A DNA stretch of 64,000 nt from Magicicada septendecula (taxonomy: Eukaryota; Arthropoda; Insecta; Hemiptera; Cicadidae), in NCBI GenBank assembly GCA_034769895.1, contig CM068373.1:437019080-437083079 (forward strand), written 5' to 3'. A model generated the notes under the pieces. The model made no database searches. It was given only the letters and a program-made list of their open reading frames with translations, and had not been told where the DNA came from. The translations under genes were made by a program, and so were the position numbers. Below are positions 24,828 through 34,120 of the stretch, piece by piece; position 1 is the first letter of the stretch; each line of letters opens with the position of its first letter.

Positions 24828-25814
24828 TGTACGTGGGCCCTATCTTCAACCAGGAAGAATACAAGAAGAGGATTTGGTGATTTTGACATCTTGTTATATT
24901 GTAATTCAACACCCACATTTGTATACACGACTTTTAAGCACTATTCAACTAAACTACAGACACCATATCACACAAACACTAAGAACAATCACTAATAACA
25001 CGATTTAAGATTGACACCTTTTCAAACACAACAAGAACCTTTGATTTACATAATAATTATCAAAGCCTGAACTGGACATAACCTTTTTAAAACTGTAACC
25101 ACTATATAACTGCCGGTGTGCACGTTACACTCTAACATTGTAATATCCTTTAATTGTAAAACTTGTATTTTGATTAATAGTGTAATATTTTGTTTAATTG
25201 CAACCATATACGCCCTGAGATAAATTATATTTTATTAGAAACGTTAACAAGAGCATTGTTTTGGTCTGGAAGAAATACTGAATGTTTGGCTACTGCTGCC
25301 AACTGGTAAAAAAGAAGACTTATAATTTGCGCTACAATTGTGATTATCCTGTTCAAATTATTTAAAACAGTTAACCAGTTTTTTTTTCCGAATAAAGGAT
25401 TCCTGTAAGGCTATATGTTTGATGGTATTTGTGTGTCGTTATTATTGCTGTTACATTTAGGAAATAAAATTCACAGATTGCAGCGGACACGACAGTTGGC
25501 ATCGTTGAGTGACGTCACGGAAACGTGCGGTATAGTGGGAGCAAGCGGCAATTTACAAAACCATTCGCCGTTCAACATAACACATTAATTATTACACATT
25601 GACGACTCCAGTGCGAGTTAGTCACTACATTATTTATCTATTTACAAGTTGACACTTCCAACGGGTGGTGTAATTTAAGTGCACACTACATTAATACAAG
25701 TAACCTATTCATAATAACATTGTACGTAACGAAAAATCTGGTTACAAATTGACGAACCCGAAGTGAGGTTTTAACATTAGAAGTAACGAAATCAATCTCT
25801 ATTTTATCGTTACA
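24828..25814 (+). repeat. Terminal LTR of the array (987 bp)
   Basis: Last LTR of the array. It ends ATCGTTACA at 25814 and the sequence that follows elsewhere in the array (AATTGGCGC) is replaced by unrelated DNA, which fixes the LTR 3' boundary. The flank begins ATAT, but the left end of the array is outside the window, so the target duplication cannot be checked. Confidence 0.65.
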
Positions 25815-25867
25815 ATATTTAATATTTATAATCACTTTACTTCAAGATATTTTCTCCTTATTTGGAA

Positions 25868-25902
25868 CATGTTCTGGGTACCATCTTGTACCCATCCTCA
25901 GG
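25868..25902 (-). ncRNA. Hammerhead-like motif at PLE 3' end (piece A)
   Basis: Read on the minus strand: CTGAGGA, then complementary GGGTAC and GTACCC around a short loop, then AGAAC. PLE terminal repeats are known to carry type I hammerhead motifs. Here the core is imperfect (CTGAGGA for CTGANGA and AGAAC for GAAAC), so activity is doubtful. Confidence 0.45.
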
Positions 25903-26230
25903 CTTCCGGATTTTGTGTCTGGTGAAGTACATATGTGTTGTTTGGTTATTATTGTGGCTTCCTGTTGGCTTCTGGTACTTTAAATTGGTTTTATTGTGTG
26001 TAATTGTGGTGTATGTGTTTCTGTATTTTCTATGTTGAGTGCTTTGAAAATTGTGTCATGTTTTGTATTGATTTGTATTTGTTCAGGTATTAGTTTGTTT
26101 TGTGTTATATGTTTGTATATTAGTAAATTTTCCCAAATGTTCATTATGGTGCCTTTGTGTGGTATGTGTTTTATTAGTGTCATGTTGGTTATGTGTGGGA
26201 ATTCATGTCCAGTGTTTATTGCATGTGTGG

Positions 26231-26976
26231 CTAAATTAGACTTGTATATTTCTGTTTTTTTTTTTTGTATGCATTTAGGTGTTCAAAATAACGTTTTTTC
26301 AGTTGTTTTTTTGTTTGTCCTGTGTAACATTTATTGCAATCTTGGCACTCAATTTTGTATATACCATTGGTTGTTGTATTATCTTTGTTGTGTGGGTTAT
26401 TTAGTTTTTGTAAATTATTTTTGTTAGTTTTGTATGCTATTTTAATGTCTGTGTTCTTAAACAGTTTTGTTAGCTTTGTCATTTTATTATTTATGTATGT
26501 GAATGTGGCCCATGTTTTATTGTTGTTATTATTTTTGTTTTGTTCATTTTGATTAATTCTTAATTGTTCAGTTTGTATGTTATATTTGATTTTATTTTCT
26601 ATTTTGTTTACAGTGTTTTTATTATATCCATTTTCACAAGCAATTTGGTATATTATATTTCTTTCTTTGTCTGTATCTTGTTTGTTTAGGGGTATTTTGT
26701 ACATTCTGTTGAATACTGAATAGAATGCTGCCATTTTATGTTGTGGTGGGTGGTCAGAATGGTTAGGTATGATGATGTTAGTGGAAGTTGGTTTTCTGTA
26801 TATTGCATATTGTAGGTGGTTATTGTATCTTGTGATGGTTATGTCAAAATAGTTGATTTTGTTATGATTTTCTTTTTCTTCTGTGAATTGTATTTTTGGA
26901 TGTATGTTATTGATTTGTTTTAATATGTTATCTGCATTTGCATTTTTGTTACTTGATAGTGACAAATATATATTAT
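26231..26976 (-). pseudogene. PLE reverse transcriptase C-terminus and GIY-YIG endonuclease
   Basis: A 244-codon open frame with PLE hallmarks: YRKPTSTN, then HKMAAFYSVFNRMYKIPL, both from the RT thumb and linker region, and near residue 197 GIYKIECQDCNKCYTGQT followed by KKRYFEHL, the GIY-YIG nuclease core with its conserved Arg. The nuclease nicks target DNA to prime reverse transcription in this class. The reading frame is open up to the LTR insertion point at 26980; upstream coding, including YVDD, continues at 28085. Very Asn/Lys-rich, in line with AT-biased DNA. The plus-strand Cys/Val-rich frames here are its antisense. Confidence 0.8.
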
Positions 26977-26980
26977 ATAG

Positions 26981-28084
26981 TGTAATGGTACAGAATTGGG
27001 TGTTAAAAATAATAATTTAAATCAGTTGTAATCCCAATGTAGTCAGTGTTCACCTTCGTGGAACCTCGATTTCATCAACCACGCATGCAGTGTTATTACA
27101 AAACAACATGTCTGTGTTTTGTCTCTGTACCCCGACAGGCCGTACATATTACGTAACGACATACAGTTTGTGGCAGTCGTGAATCACGGAAAACATGCAG
27201 CCAAGCCATAGATTTCACCAGGCGGAAAAATGTTGCGAAACTTGATGATGTCCAGATTATAGAACACTTTTAAAAGAACCAATTGGAGCGCAGACTGGCG
27301 ATCACGTGACCAGACTCACCCTTATGAATTATTGCCCTAACGCCAGATTAAGAGTTTAGTCAACTCGTAACTCTGACCGCGCGGTCAACTAACTCCAAAC
27401 CTAAGTGCTCGAGCAAAGGAAAGTCGGCCGACAAAAAGCAAAATGTGATAAAACACGGTTCTATTCAGTGAGTAATATTATTCAACCAGTGAATATTTAA
27501 CGCAAGCCAAAAGAAAAAATAACTTTAACTATCTTCCATTGACTTTCGGAGTGCGGGGTGAAAGAAGTGCCTCAACAGTTGGACCAGGTCTACAACCAGG
27601 CTGAGTACTCGTATAATCAATTTCATTTAATTCCAAAATTTTAACAACATTAAAATTTATACCTGGGAATGTTTCAAATAATAATGAGATCTCTTAAGGG
27701 AAAGGGGTTTAAATAGAATGTTCATGTAAAAGAATGAATGTGTATGAGAATGGGGATAAATTACGTACTGGTTCAGTAAACATATAAATTGTTTGTTATA
27801 ACTGTCATAGTTAAGTAAGATTGGTTCGCCAATTAATTTTATGGTTTTTGTGTTGTTAATTTTAAGAATGTCTTAATTTACCAATAAGCGTTTTGCGTAT
27901 TAATAAAATTCAAATCAGTTGTTCTAGCCAGTATAAACGGTGTTATTATATTTTCAACCCTCAACTCAAGTAACCTTTCTGCAACTGTTTTTGTCTATAG
28001 GACTCTGGAGGAAAACCGAAGGTAAGAAAAAACAGTTTTATAAAATCGATAAGGTTGATTAACTCATATAAAATCAAACTAACA
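26981..28084 (+). mobile_element. Solo LTR inside PLE piece A
   Basis: 1104 bp, begins TGTAATGGTACAG and ends AAACTAACA, flanked by ATAG (26977-26980 and 28085-28088). Removing it rejoins the PLE coding sequence a few bases after YVDD. Contains the 12-bp palindrome GACCGCGCGGTC near 27378 and GTCGGCCGAC at 27423. No coding frame. Its near-identical partner lies inverted at 28511-29616. Confidence 0.85.
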
Positions 28085-28446
28085 ATAGTCCATCATCTAC
28101 ATATCTTATCCAAACGCCATTTGGATCAAAGGATTTTATAATATTTTGTATTTTGGTATCTGTATGTTGTAAGAATATTTCTGCTATTATGCTAGATAAT
28201 GGAGATCCCATAGCAATCCTTCTTGTTGTTGGTAAATTTTGCTATTGAATTCAAAGTAATTTTGTTTTAGTATTAGTTGGAGGCTATTTTTTATTTCAGT
28301 TATATATTGTCTTCATTTTGTTCTTTAAATTTGTTTATTATTATGTCTATTGTTTCATGAATTGGAATGTTGGTGTACATATTTGTGATGTCATATGATG
28401 TGAAATATGTGTTTTCATCTATATTTATTACTTTTAGTTTGTCTCA
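28085..28446 (-). pseudogene. PLE reverse transcriptase core, with YVDD
   Basis: Minus-strand continuation of piece A. It begins with KLKVINIDENTYFTSYDI, continues TNMYTNIPIHETIDIII (RT motif A region) and, after at least one frameshift and a few stops, has AMGSPLSSIIAEIF (motif B) and RYVDDG (motif C) at 28092-28103. The catalytic YVDD is intact, but the lesions in between mean no functional enzyme. Confidence 0.8.
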
Positions 28447-28510
28447 AAACATAAACAAAAACCTAGAAAATTTAATAGTAGAAACAGTCTATGCCATTAA
28501 CCTAATACAA
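28447..28510 (+). pseudogene. PLE N-terminal start, piece B
   Basis: Head-to-head with piece A: at 28447 the strand of PLE coding switches to plus. The frame reads LSQNINKNLENLIVETVYAI and would continue into the sequence at 29617 once the LTR at 28511-29616 is removed. Confidence 0.6.
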
Positions 28511-29616
28511 TCTTATGTTTGATTTTATATGAGTTAATCAACCTTATCGATTTTATAAAACTGTTTTTTTGTAACTTCAGTTTTCCTCCAGAGTCCTATA
28601 GACGAAAACAGTTGCAGAAAGGTTACTTGAGTTGAGGGGTGAAAATATAATAACACCGTTTATACTGGCTAGAACAACTGATTTGAATTTTATTTAATAC
28701 GCAAAACGCTTATTGGCAAATTAAGACATTCTTAAAATTAACAACACAAAAACCATAAAATTAATTGGCGAACCAATCTTACTTAACTATGACAGTTATA
28801 ACAAACAATTTATGTGTTTACTGAACCAGTACGTAATTTATCCCCATTCTCATACACATTCATTCTTTTACATGAACATTCTATTTAAACCCCTTTCCCT
28901 TAGAGATCTCATTATTATTTGAAACGTTCCCAGGTATAAATTTTAATGTTGTTAAAAATTTTGGAATTATATGAAATTGATTATACGAGTACTCAGCCTG
29001 GTTGTAGACCTGGTCCAACTGTTGAGGCACTTCTTTCACCCTGCACTCCGAAAGTCAACGGAAGATAGTTAAAGATATTTTTTCTTTTGGCTTGCGTTAA
29101 ATATTCACTGGTTGAATAATATTACTCACTGAATAGAACCGTGTTTTATCACATTTTGCTTTTTGTCGGCCGACTTTCCTTTGCTCGAGCACTTAGGTTT
29201 GGAGTTAGTTGACCGCGCGGTCAGAGTTACGAGTTGACTAAACTCTTAATCTGGCGTTAGGGCAATAATTCACAAGGGTGAGTCTGGTCACATGATCGCC
29301 AGTCTGCGCTCCAATTGGTTCTTTTAAAAGTGTTCTATAATCTGAACATCATCAAGTTTCGCAAAATTTTGCCGCCTGGTGAAATCTATGGCTTGGCTGC
29401 ATGTTTTCCGTGATTCACGACTGCCACAAACTGTATGTCGTTACGTAATATGTACGGCCTGTCGGGGTACAGAGACAAAACACAGACATGTTGTTTTGTA
29501 ATAACACTGCATGCGTGGTTGATGAAATCGAGGTTCCACAAAGGTGAACACTGACTACATTGGGATTACAATTGATTTAAATTATAATTTTTAACACCCA
29601 ATTCTGTACCGTTACA
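28511..29616 (-). mobile_element. Solo LTR inside PLE piece B, inverted to the one at 26981
   Basis: 1106 bp flanked by ACAA (28507-28510 and 29617-29620). On plus it ends CTGTACCGTTACA; its left end reads TCTTATGTTTG, a mutated TG end. It is the reverse complement of 26981-28084 nearly throughout. The two have different target duplications, so they look like separate insertions. Confidence 0.85.
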
Positions 29617-30235
29617 ACAAGACAATACACAAGAAGAGAAACGAACTACACAAGAAGAGAAACGAACAAAAGCAACACATATAATTAAAAAAATAATCAC
29701 AAATGAAATAAAAAACAAATCTAAACAAATCCAGGATAAGAAGACAATCAAAGAAATTAAAAATAAAGTAAATACCAACAATTTAATCATAACAAAAGCA
29801 GACAAAATCCAGGCAACAGTAATTATTGACAAAACAGACTACATCAGAAAAACTGAAGACTTCATCAACAATAATGATTGCATACAATTAAATAAAGACC
29901 CAACAGAAAAATATCTTAAACAAACAATAAAACTAATAAAAACAGCTAAAAACATTTTCAACAATAAAAATACAGACATATATGTAAATAATAATCCAGA
30001 ACCACCTAAAATGAATAGCCTAATAAAAGTACACAAATTAAACAACCCAATACAACCATTAATCAACTTCAAAAAAGCACCTACATACAAAATAGCAAAA
30101 ATAATAGCACAAAAACTAAAAAATAACCATCTAACAAATAATTATCACAACATAAAAAATACGTATGAATTAATAGACAAACTAAAAGTAATAAATATAG
30201 ATGAAAACACATATTTCACATCATATGACATCATA
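29617..30235 (+). pseudogene. PLE N-terminal region and start of reverse transcriptase, piece B
   Basis: Plus-strand coding for the N-terminal part of a PLE protein: LIITKADKIQATVIIDKTDY, then LIKVHKLNNPIQPLINF and KAPTYKIAKIIAQKL, patterns found just before RT motif A in PLEs, ending in ENTYFTSYDI. A frame from ATG 30011 is open to 30286 but its last ~17 residues are not PLE coding. The RT core is absent from this piece; the last ~18 codons overlap in content with the start of piece A at 28446. Confidence 0.7.
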
Positions 30236-30340
30236 AGGATGATCGCTGAGGTTGAGTACAAAATGGTACCCGAAACATGTACCTAATAAGAAAAGAAACA
30301 GCTTGAGGTAAATTCAATATAAAAATTAAATATAAATAAA
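30236..30340 (+). ncRNA. PLE 3' end with hammerhead-like motif (piece B)
   Basis: Homologous, in opposite orientation, to the PLE 3' end at 25815-25905. The motif spans about 30244-30279: CTGAGG, GAGTAC, loop, GGTACCC, GAAAC. The GAAAC side is complete here, the CTGANGA side is not. After it comes the same AT-rich tail as in piece A. So both outer ends of the inverted PLE structure carry this motif. Confidence 0.5.
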
Positions 30341-30530
30341 TTATATATGCATCAACAAATAGACTGTAGCAAAAAGTGTTTGAAATGTGTGTGTGTGACC
30401 AATGTAATTAGTAGCAGCAAATGTTTATAGTTTGTTAAAACAGCTGTAAAGGCAGTATTTCATTGGGAAAAATAATAATTTATTTTTTGTTTTAGGGTAG
30501 ATATTTTATTTATATTTTGTTTTGTTACAG

Positions 30531-30608
30531 CATTTGCCAGACATCACTACAGTTATAAAGGATGAAATTGTTTTAGAAGAAGTGGAAAAAGAAAAGAATA
30601 CACAAGAG
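30531..30608 (+). CDS. Candidate 26-codon internal exon
   Basis: A pyrimidine-rich stretch ending TTTGTTACAG precedes, and GTAAAGTTT follows, matching acceptor and donor. The 78-bp interval is open in one frame only and encodes an acidic peptide with VIKDEIVLEE. Such KDE/KEE exons are common upstream of C2H2 arrays in insect zinc-finger genes, so it might belong with the plus-strand finger array at 58 kb, about 27 kb away. That link is inference; no other exon between them was secured. Confidence 0.35.
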
Positions 30609-31026
30609 GTAAAGTTTTTTTTTTAATATACAATCAATCTGCCATCTACAAGTAGGCAAGATTCATGGTAGATCAGTCTTCCATTGAAGGCTGTCACTTT
30701 ATTAACAAAATATTTTTGAAGTTGAACATTTATAGTTGAAAATTAGATTCAGTCTTAGCCTTTCCGGTTTTCTGGGTGGGTATACACACAAAATTTTTAT
30801 GTCCGTATGGTGCTCTGTATGTGGTAAGTCGTACATCGTTTTAAATTGGGAAAGTGACACATGGAACAAGCATTGTGTGTACAAGCTCAACGAATTGTCT
30901 GTAGTTATGAGTCAGCTGTTGAAACAAAGACAGTTCATTGAGTGTGTGTGGTGTCATGTAGAAGTTGAGATAATTCACAGATGAGTTTTTGTAAACACTG
31001 CTATTAAGTGATATGTATATTTGTTG
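30609..31026. other. No recognised feature
   Basis: Non-coding. An 82-codon plus-strand frame (30736-30984) contains CSVCGKSY, but cysteine and histidine spacing does not fit a zinc finger. Confidence 0.5.
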
Positions 31027-31235
31027 TTGTGACGAGTTCCTTGTTCCGTTTAGTTACATCTGCAATTGACAGGTTTGAGTGTTGCTCAGGTTGTGTAATC
31101 TTTGCCGTTAGTGATAAATGTAATTGATGTTGTGGCGAGTTTATTTTTTATCTACATTTGCTAATTGACAGTTGAGTGTTTTGAGATTGTGTAATCTTTG
31201 CATTAAATTACATGTATAATTGTTATTGCGGCCCA
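31027..31235 (+). repeat. Imperfect ~105-bp tandem repeat
   Basis: Two copies and the start of a third. Shared landmarks in each: GTGRCGAGTT, AATTGACAG, TTGAGTGTT, and GTTGTGTAATCTTTGC or GATTGTGTAATCTTTGC. Confidence 0.6.
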
Positions 31236-32244
31236 TTTTGTAAACAGTAGAGTGCTTCACGCATATATACACACACTGCTGCTGAAAATATGGTGCACGG
31301 GCAAATCAACCACTCACACATGTTGGCAGCGAAAACGTTAAAACATGGAGACACCTGAGATGTCTTGCATTGGTGCTGTCACCCAACAAGTTGAGTGCTA
31401 GTTGGTTGGGGTTGGTGATTCAATTTCAGTTGTTAGTTTATACAATAACATTGAATTTCCTATACCAGTGAAACACTTGAATGTTGTCTTCTACACTTTT
31501 GTTCCTTGTGAGCAATGGGTAGGTTGATGATTGTTATCAACACTTAATATGAATACATTGTGAATACATCAATAATTGAATGAACGAATCGAATTTTGTT
31601 TTTACTCGACTTTTTTTTGGTATTTGTCTTTCTGTCTGTTGAGGTATGTCTCACGATTACTTTTCAATACATCAAATGATTTTTGTAAACCTTCGCCTGT
31701 GTGTCTGTAACTCTACCCTACAGAACCCTATTGTTTTTGACACTGATCCCGCAGAATGTAGGTGGGAGAGTGGCAAAAATGTGTGAGAGTGAGAATTTGG
31801 AAAAAATAACCAAAGTCCGTGTGGAATATAGAATTAAAGAGAACTTTAACAATTATGAATGTAGCTTCATTTTTTAAAATCTCAAAATTTTGGGATGGCA
31901 GGGGCCAAAAAGTGAGGGAAAATTCTGATAAAATTGCAAAAATTCAAAGGGATTATTGGGCTTATGGCATGTGGGATATATCAAAGGGAATATTTACTAA
32001 ATCTGAATGTAGTGGTGAGCTTTAGAAATTTCAATATTTTGGAATACAGATTTGTAACACAGCACCCTAGAATGTAATAAAAAATTATTAAAATCCGGCC
32101 ATGGTCAGACTAAAGAATATTTTAACACAAATTAGATGTTTAGAATTTTTAGCCTGTATTGTGTGCTTATTATACAGTTGTTACATTTCTGAACAAAAAA
32201 TAGGGCATTTTTGATTAAGAAAGTTGTGTTAGTGGTTATAATTA
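31236..32244. other. About 1 kb with no recognised feature
   Basis: AT-rich, non-coding; a 68-codon plus-strand frame at 31819-32025 has no recognisable motif. Confidence 0.5.
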
Positions 32245-32360
32245 CTATTGTCGGTCCATTGTTAAGCAGCAGGGAAATGGGCAGTAGTCGGTACAACTAA
32301 TTGGAGGAATGAAGCGCGTAGACAATGCACAAGTTATACACTTCACAAAAACAGTGGGAG
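32245..32360 (+). pseudogene. Gypsy gag-pol junction scrap, plus strand
   Basis: About 115 bp matching the gag-pol junction of the Gypsy element at 41880-42000, including CAGCAGGGAAATGGGCAGTA at the frameshift position (GGGAAAT instead of GGGAAAC). An inverted partner lies at 33707-33820, so the two flank the PLE remnant between them. Confidence 0.65.
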
Positions 32361-32749
32361 CTCAGTATATTATCTGAAATGAAGACAGATAAACCTGTTT
32401 GAAATGATTTGCTGTAAAATCCTTACATGTAGTGTCACTTCTCCTGTGTGTATAGTTTGCTACACTCACCAAAATGAGCCACCACTTGACTAAAAATCAT
32501 AATGGCTGCCACACAGTCGTCAACTCTATGTGGGCCACACTTTATATACAAAACAATCATAAAACCTGTTTAGACATGTGAGAGACAACTATGGGACATG
32601 CGACAACACTAATATGCTTCCTGAGCTGCAGATCCTGGTCACTACTTTGAACAAAGTACTTTTATTACTGAATGAACTTTTATATTACATCATTTTTGAT
32701 TAGCAGAAAATCCTGATTACCATATTTTTTCAAACAGAATTAACAGTGT
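32361..32749. other. No recognised feature
   Basis: Non-coding; nothing identified. Confidence 0.5.
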
Positions 32750-33690
32750 TGCGTGGAAAAATTATTCCGATTAGAGCTTTCAAGCTTCACAGCTCATCGT
32801 CAGATCAGAAATAACAATAATAGGACTAGAATACTTTTTTATACCCACTTGCCCTACCACTAGCAAACAGATTTTCATAAACAAGCTATAAGTTAAGTGT
32901 CCTTTCTGGCTATTATTAACTAGCGAGTTCAGTCAACCACGTTGGTACTTTTACATTTCTTTCTAGTACATTCTGTGTTTTGTGTGTTTTTTGTGTACAT
33001 TCTTTTTAATACCTAACGTTTTAAATCCTTTCTCATTTAGTTTTATTATTCATTAAATTTTCTAACCCTTTCTCTCTTTCTTTCAATATTTCTAAGTCCT
33101 CTGTAAGCCTTCTTTTAACTGTGATACTCACTACTATCAAAATTTCATAGTCTTATAAAGGATTAACAAACTTATGGTTCTCTTCTGTGAAATGTATTGT
33201 ATATAACGAATTTGTTGTTCTGTTACCTTCTCCATGTTTTTGGTTAGATAACCTGCATTCAAATTTCCATCCTGTCTCACCTAGGTACACTTTGTTGGAT
33301 TATTAACATTTTAATTTATAAACTCCGCTTCTCTGTAAGATTGGGATTTTTTTCTATGTTTATTTCTTATCTTATCAAATACTGATTCACGTTTTTTAAT
33401 TGCTATATCTACTCATATTTTTTTAAACACTGTATACTTTTTCTGGTATGTGATCCTACGTATGTCAGTGACCGTGCATAATTCTTTTGTTTTGGTTCAT
33501 TTTTAGCTTTTTGCATGTTAATACTTTCCATAACTTTATCCACTATGTTAGTATTATGGTTATTGTTCTTTACAATTCCCTTTATCTTTTTTATTCCCCT
33601 ATCTTTTGTTTCTGTCTCTTTTAAACACCTGTAAGCTCTATAACAAAATGAATTGATTGCCGCCATTTTATTTGTCGTACTCCATTTCAG
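32750..33690 (-). pseudogene. Second Penelope-like element remnant (RT C-terminus, GIY-YIG)
   Basis: A different PLE from the one at 26 kb. An 85-codon frame (33409-33666) begins MAAINSFCYRAYRCL, the thumb-region signature, and is followed after stops by GVYKLKC ... YLGETGWKFECRL (about 33240-33330), a GIY-YIG nuclease core with GVY and YLG. The 3' end carries a hammerhead-like motif at 32774-32803. The N-terminal and catalytic RT parts are absent, as in most truncated PLE copies. Confidence 0.7.
32774..32803 (-). ncRNA. Hammerhead-type motif at the second PLE 3' end
   Basis: On minus: CTGACGA, stem AGCT with loop GTGA closing on AGCT, then GAAA. Core bases CTGANGA and GAAA are both intact. 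Its position downstream of the nuclease region matches known PLE hammerheads. Confidence 0.6.
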
Positions 33691-33706
33691 ATAATATCCT
33701 GATTTT

Positions 33707-34120
33707 CCACTATTTTTGTGAAGTGTATAACTTGTGTATTGTCTAGGTGCTTCATTGCTCCAATTAGTTGTACTAACTACTGCCCATTTCCCTGCTGCTT
33801 AACAATGGTCCGACAATCTCTTTGTAGATGCGCAAGTTCCCCATATCTAAAAAAACTTCGGTCTTTCATACTTTCTACCTTCATAATCATTTGTGTCATC
33901 ACAATCTGTTAGTATGGGCATTCGCCCACAGACACTGACTTGGCGGACTCAAATTGTACAGCATAGACAAGCGCATCCACTCTATTCTGGTGTATTGCCA
34001 TTGTAACAGTTGTTGTAGTTCACTATTTCTGACACAATCAGTAAATATCTGTATCACCGATGTCATTCAAAAATTCTCTGGTGCTTTATGATAAGCCAGT
34101 CTAACTAGCAAGTCAGTACT
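33707..34120 (-). pseudogene. Degenerate Gypsy gag C-terminus and gag-pol junction
   Basis: Aligns by eye with 41880-42350: a decayed zinc-knuckle region, then upstream capsid sequence. It is split at 34120 by a solo LTR; gag continues at 35157 on the other side. Several stops in every frame. Confidence 0.7.

Larger units (their letters stand above)
1..25814 (+). mobile_element. Tandem array of a non-autonomous Gypsy-type LTR element
   Basis: The same ~6.83-kb block repeats head to tail. LTR 3' ends fall at 4369, 11203, 18029 and 25814; the spacings are 6834, 6826 and 7785 bp, the last including a 1054-bp insertion. Each full unit reads LTR, PBS, gag, truncated protease, integrase C-terminus, ~90-bp repeats, non-coding 3' segment, next LTR. 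Adjacent units therefore share one LTR. The window opens inside the integrase fragment of the first unit, so the left end is unseen. The right end is clear: homology stops directly after the terminal CA of the last LTR. Units are nearly identical but differ by scattered substitutions and small indels. RT, RNase H and the integrase core are absent from every unit, so movement would need enzymes supplied by another element. Confidence 0.9.
25815..26980 (-). mobile_element. Penelope-like element, 3' part (piece A)
   Basis: Minus-strand PLE sequence starting directly after the array LTR. It covers the 3' untranslated end with a hammerhead-like motif and the C-terminal coding part. It is cut at 26980 by a solo LTR; its RT core continues at 28085-28446. 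Confidence 0.75.

Noticed and set aside
1-25814. Array as a pure assembly duplication
   Set aside because: Units carry their own substitutions, indels, repeat numbers and one private LTR insertion, so simple duplication by the assembler is unlikely, though copy number may still be wrong.
25996-26427. Plus-strand Cys/Val/Phe-rich ORF
   Set aside because: Antisense of the PLE endonuclease coding.
26981-29616. Foldback-type DNA transposon
   Set aside because: The arms have different flanking duplications (ATAG, ACAA), each arm has LTR-like ends, and the loop is PLE coding; two solo LTRs explain it better.
30736-30984. Single zinc finger (CSVCGKSY)
   Set aside because: Distance from the cysteines to the histidine is wrong for C2H2 and the region has no related exon.
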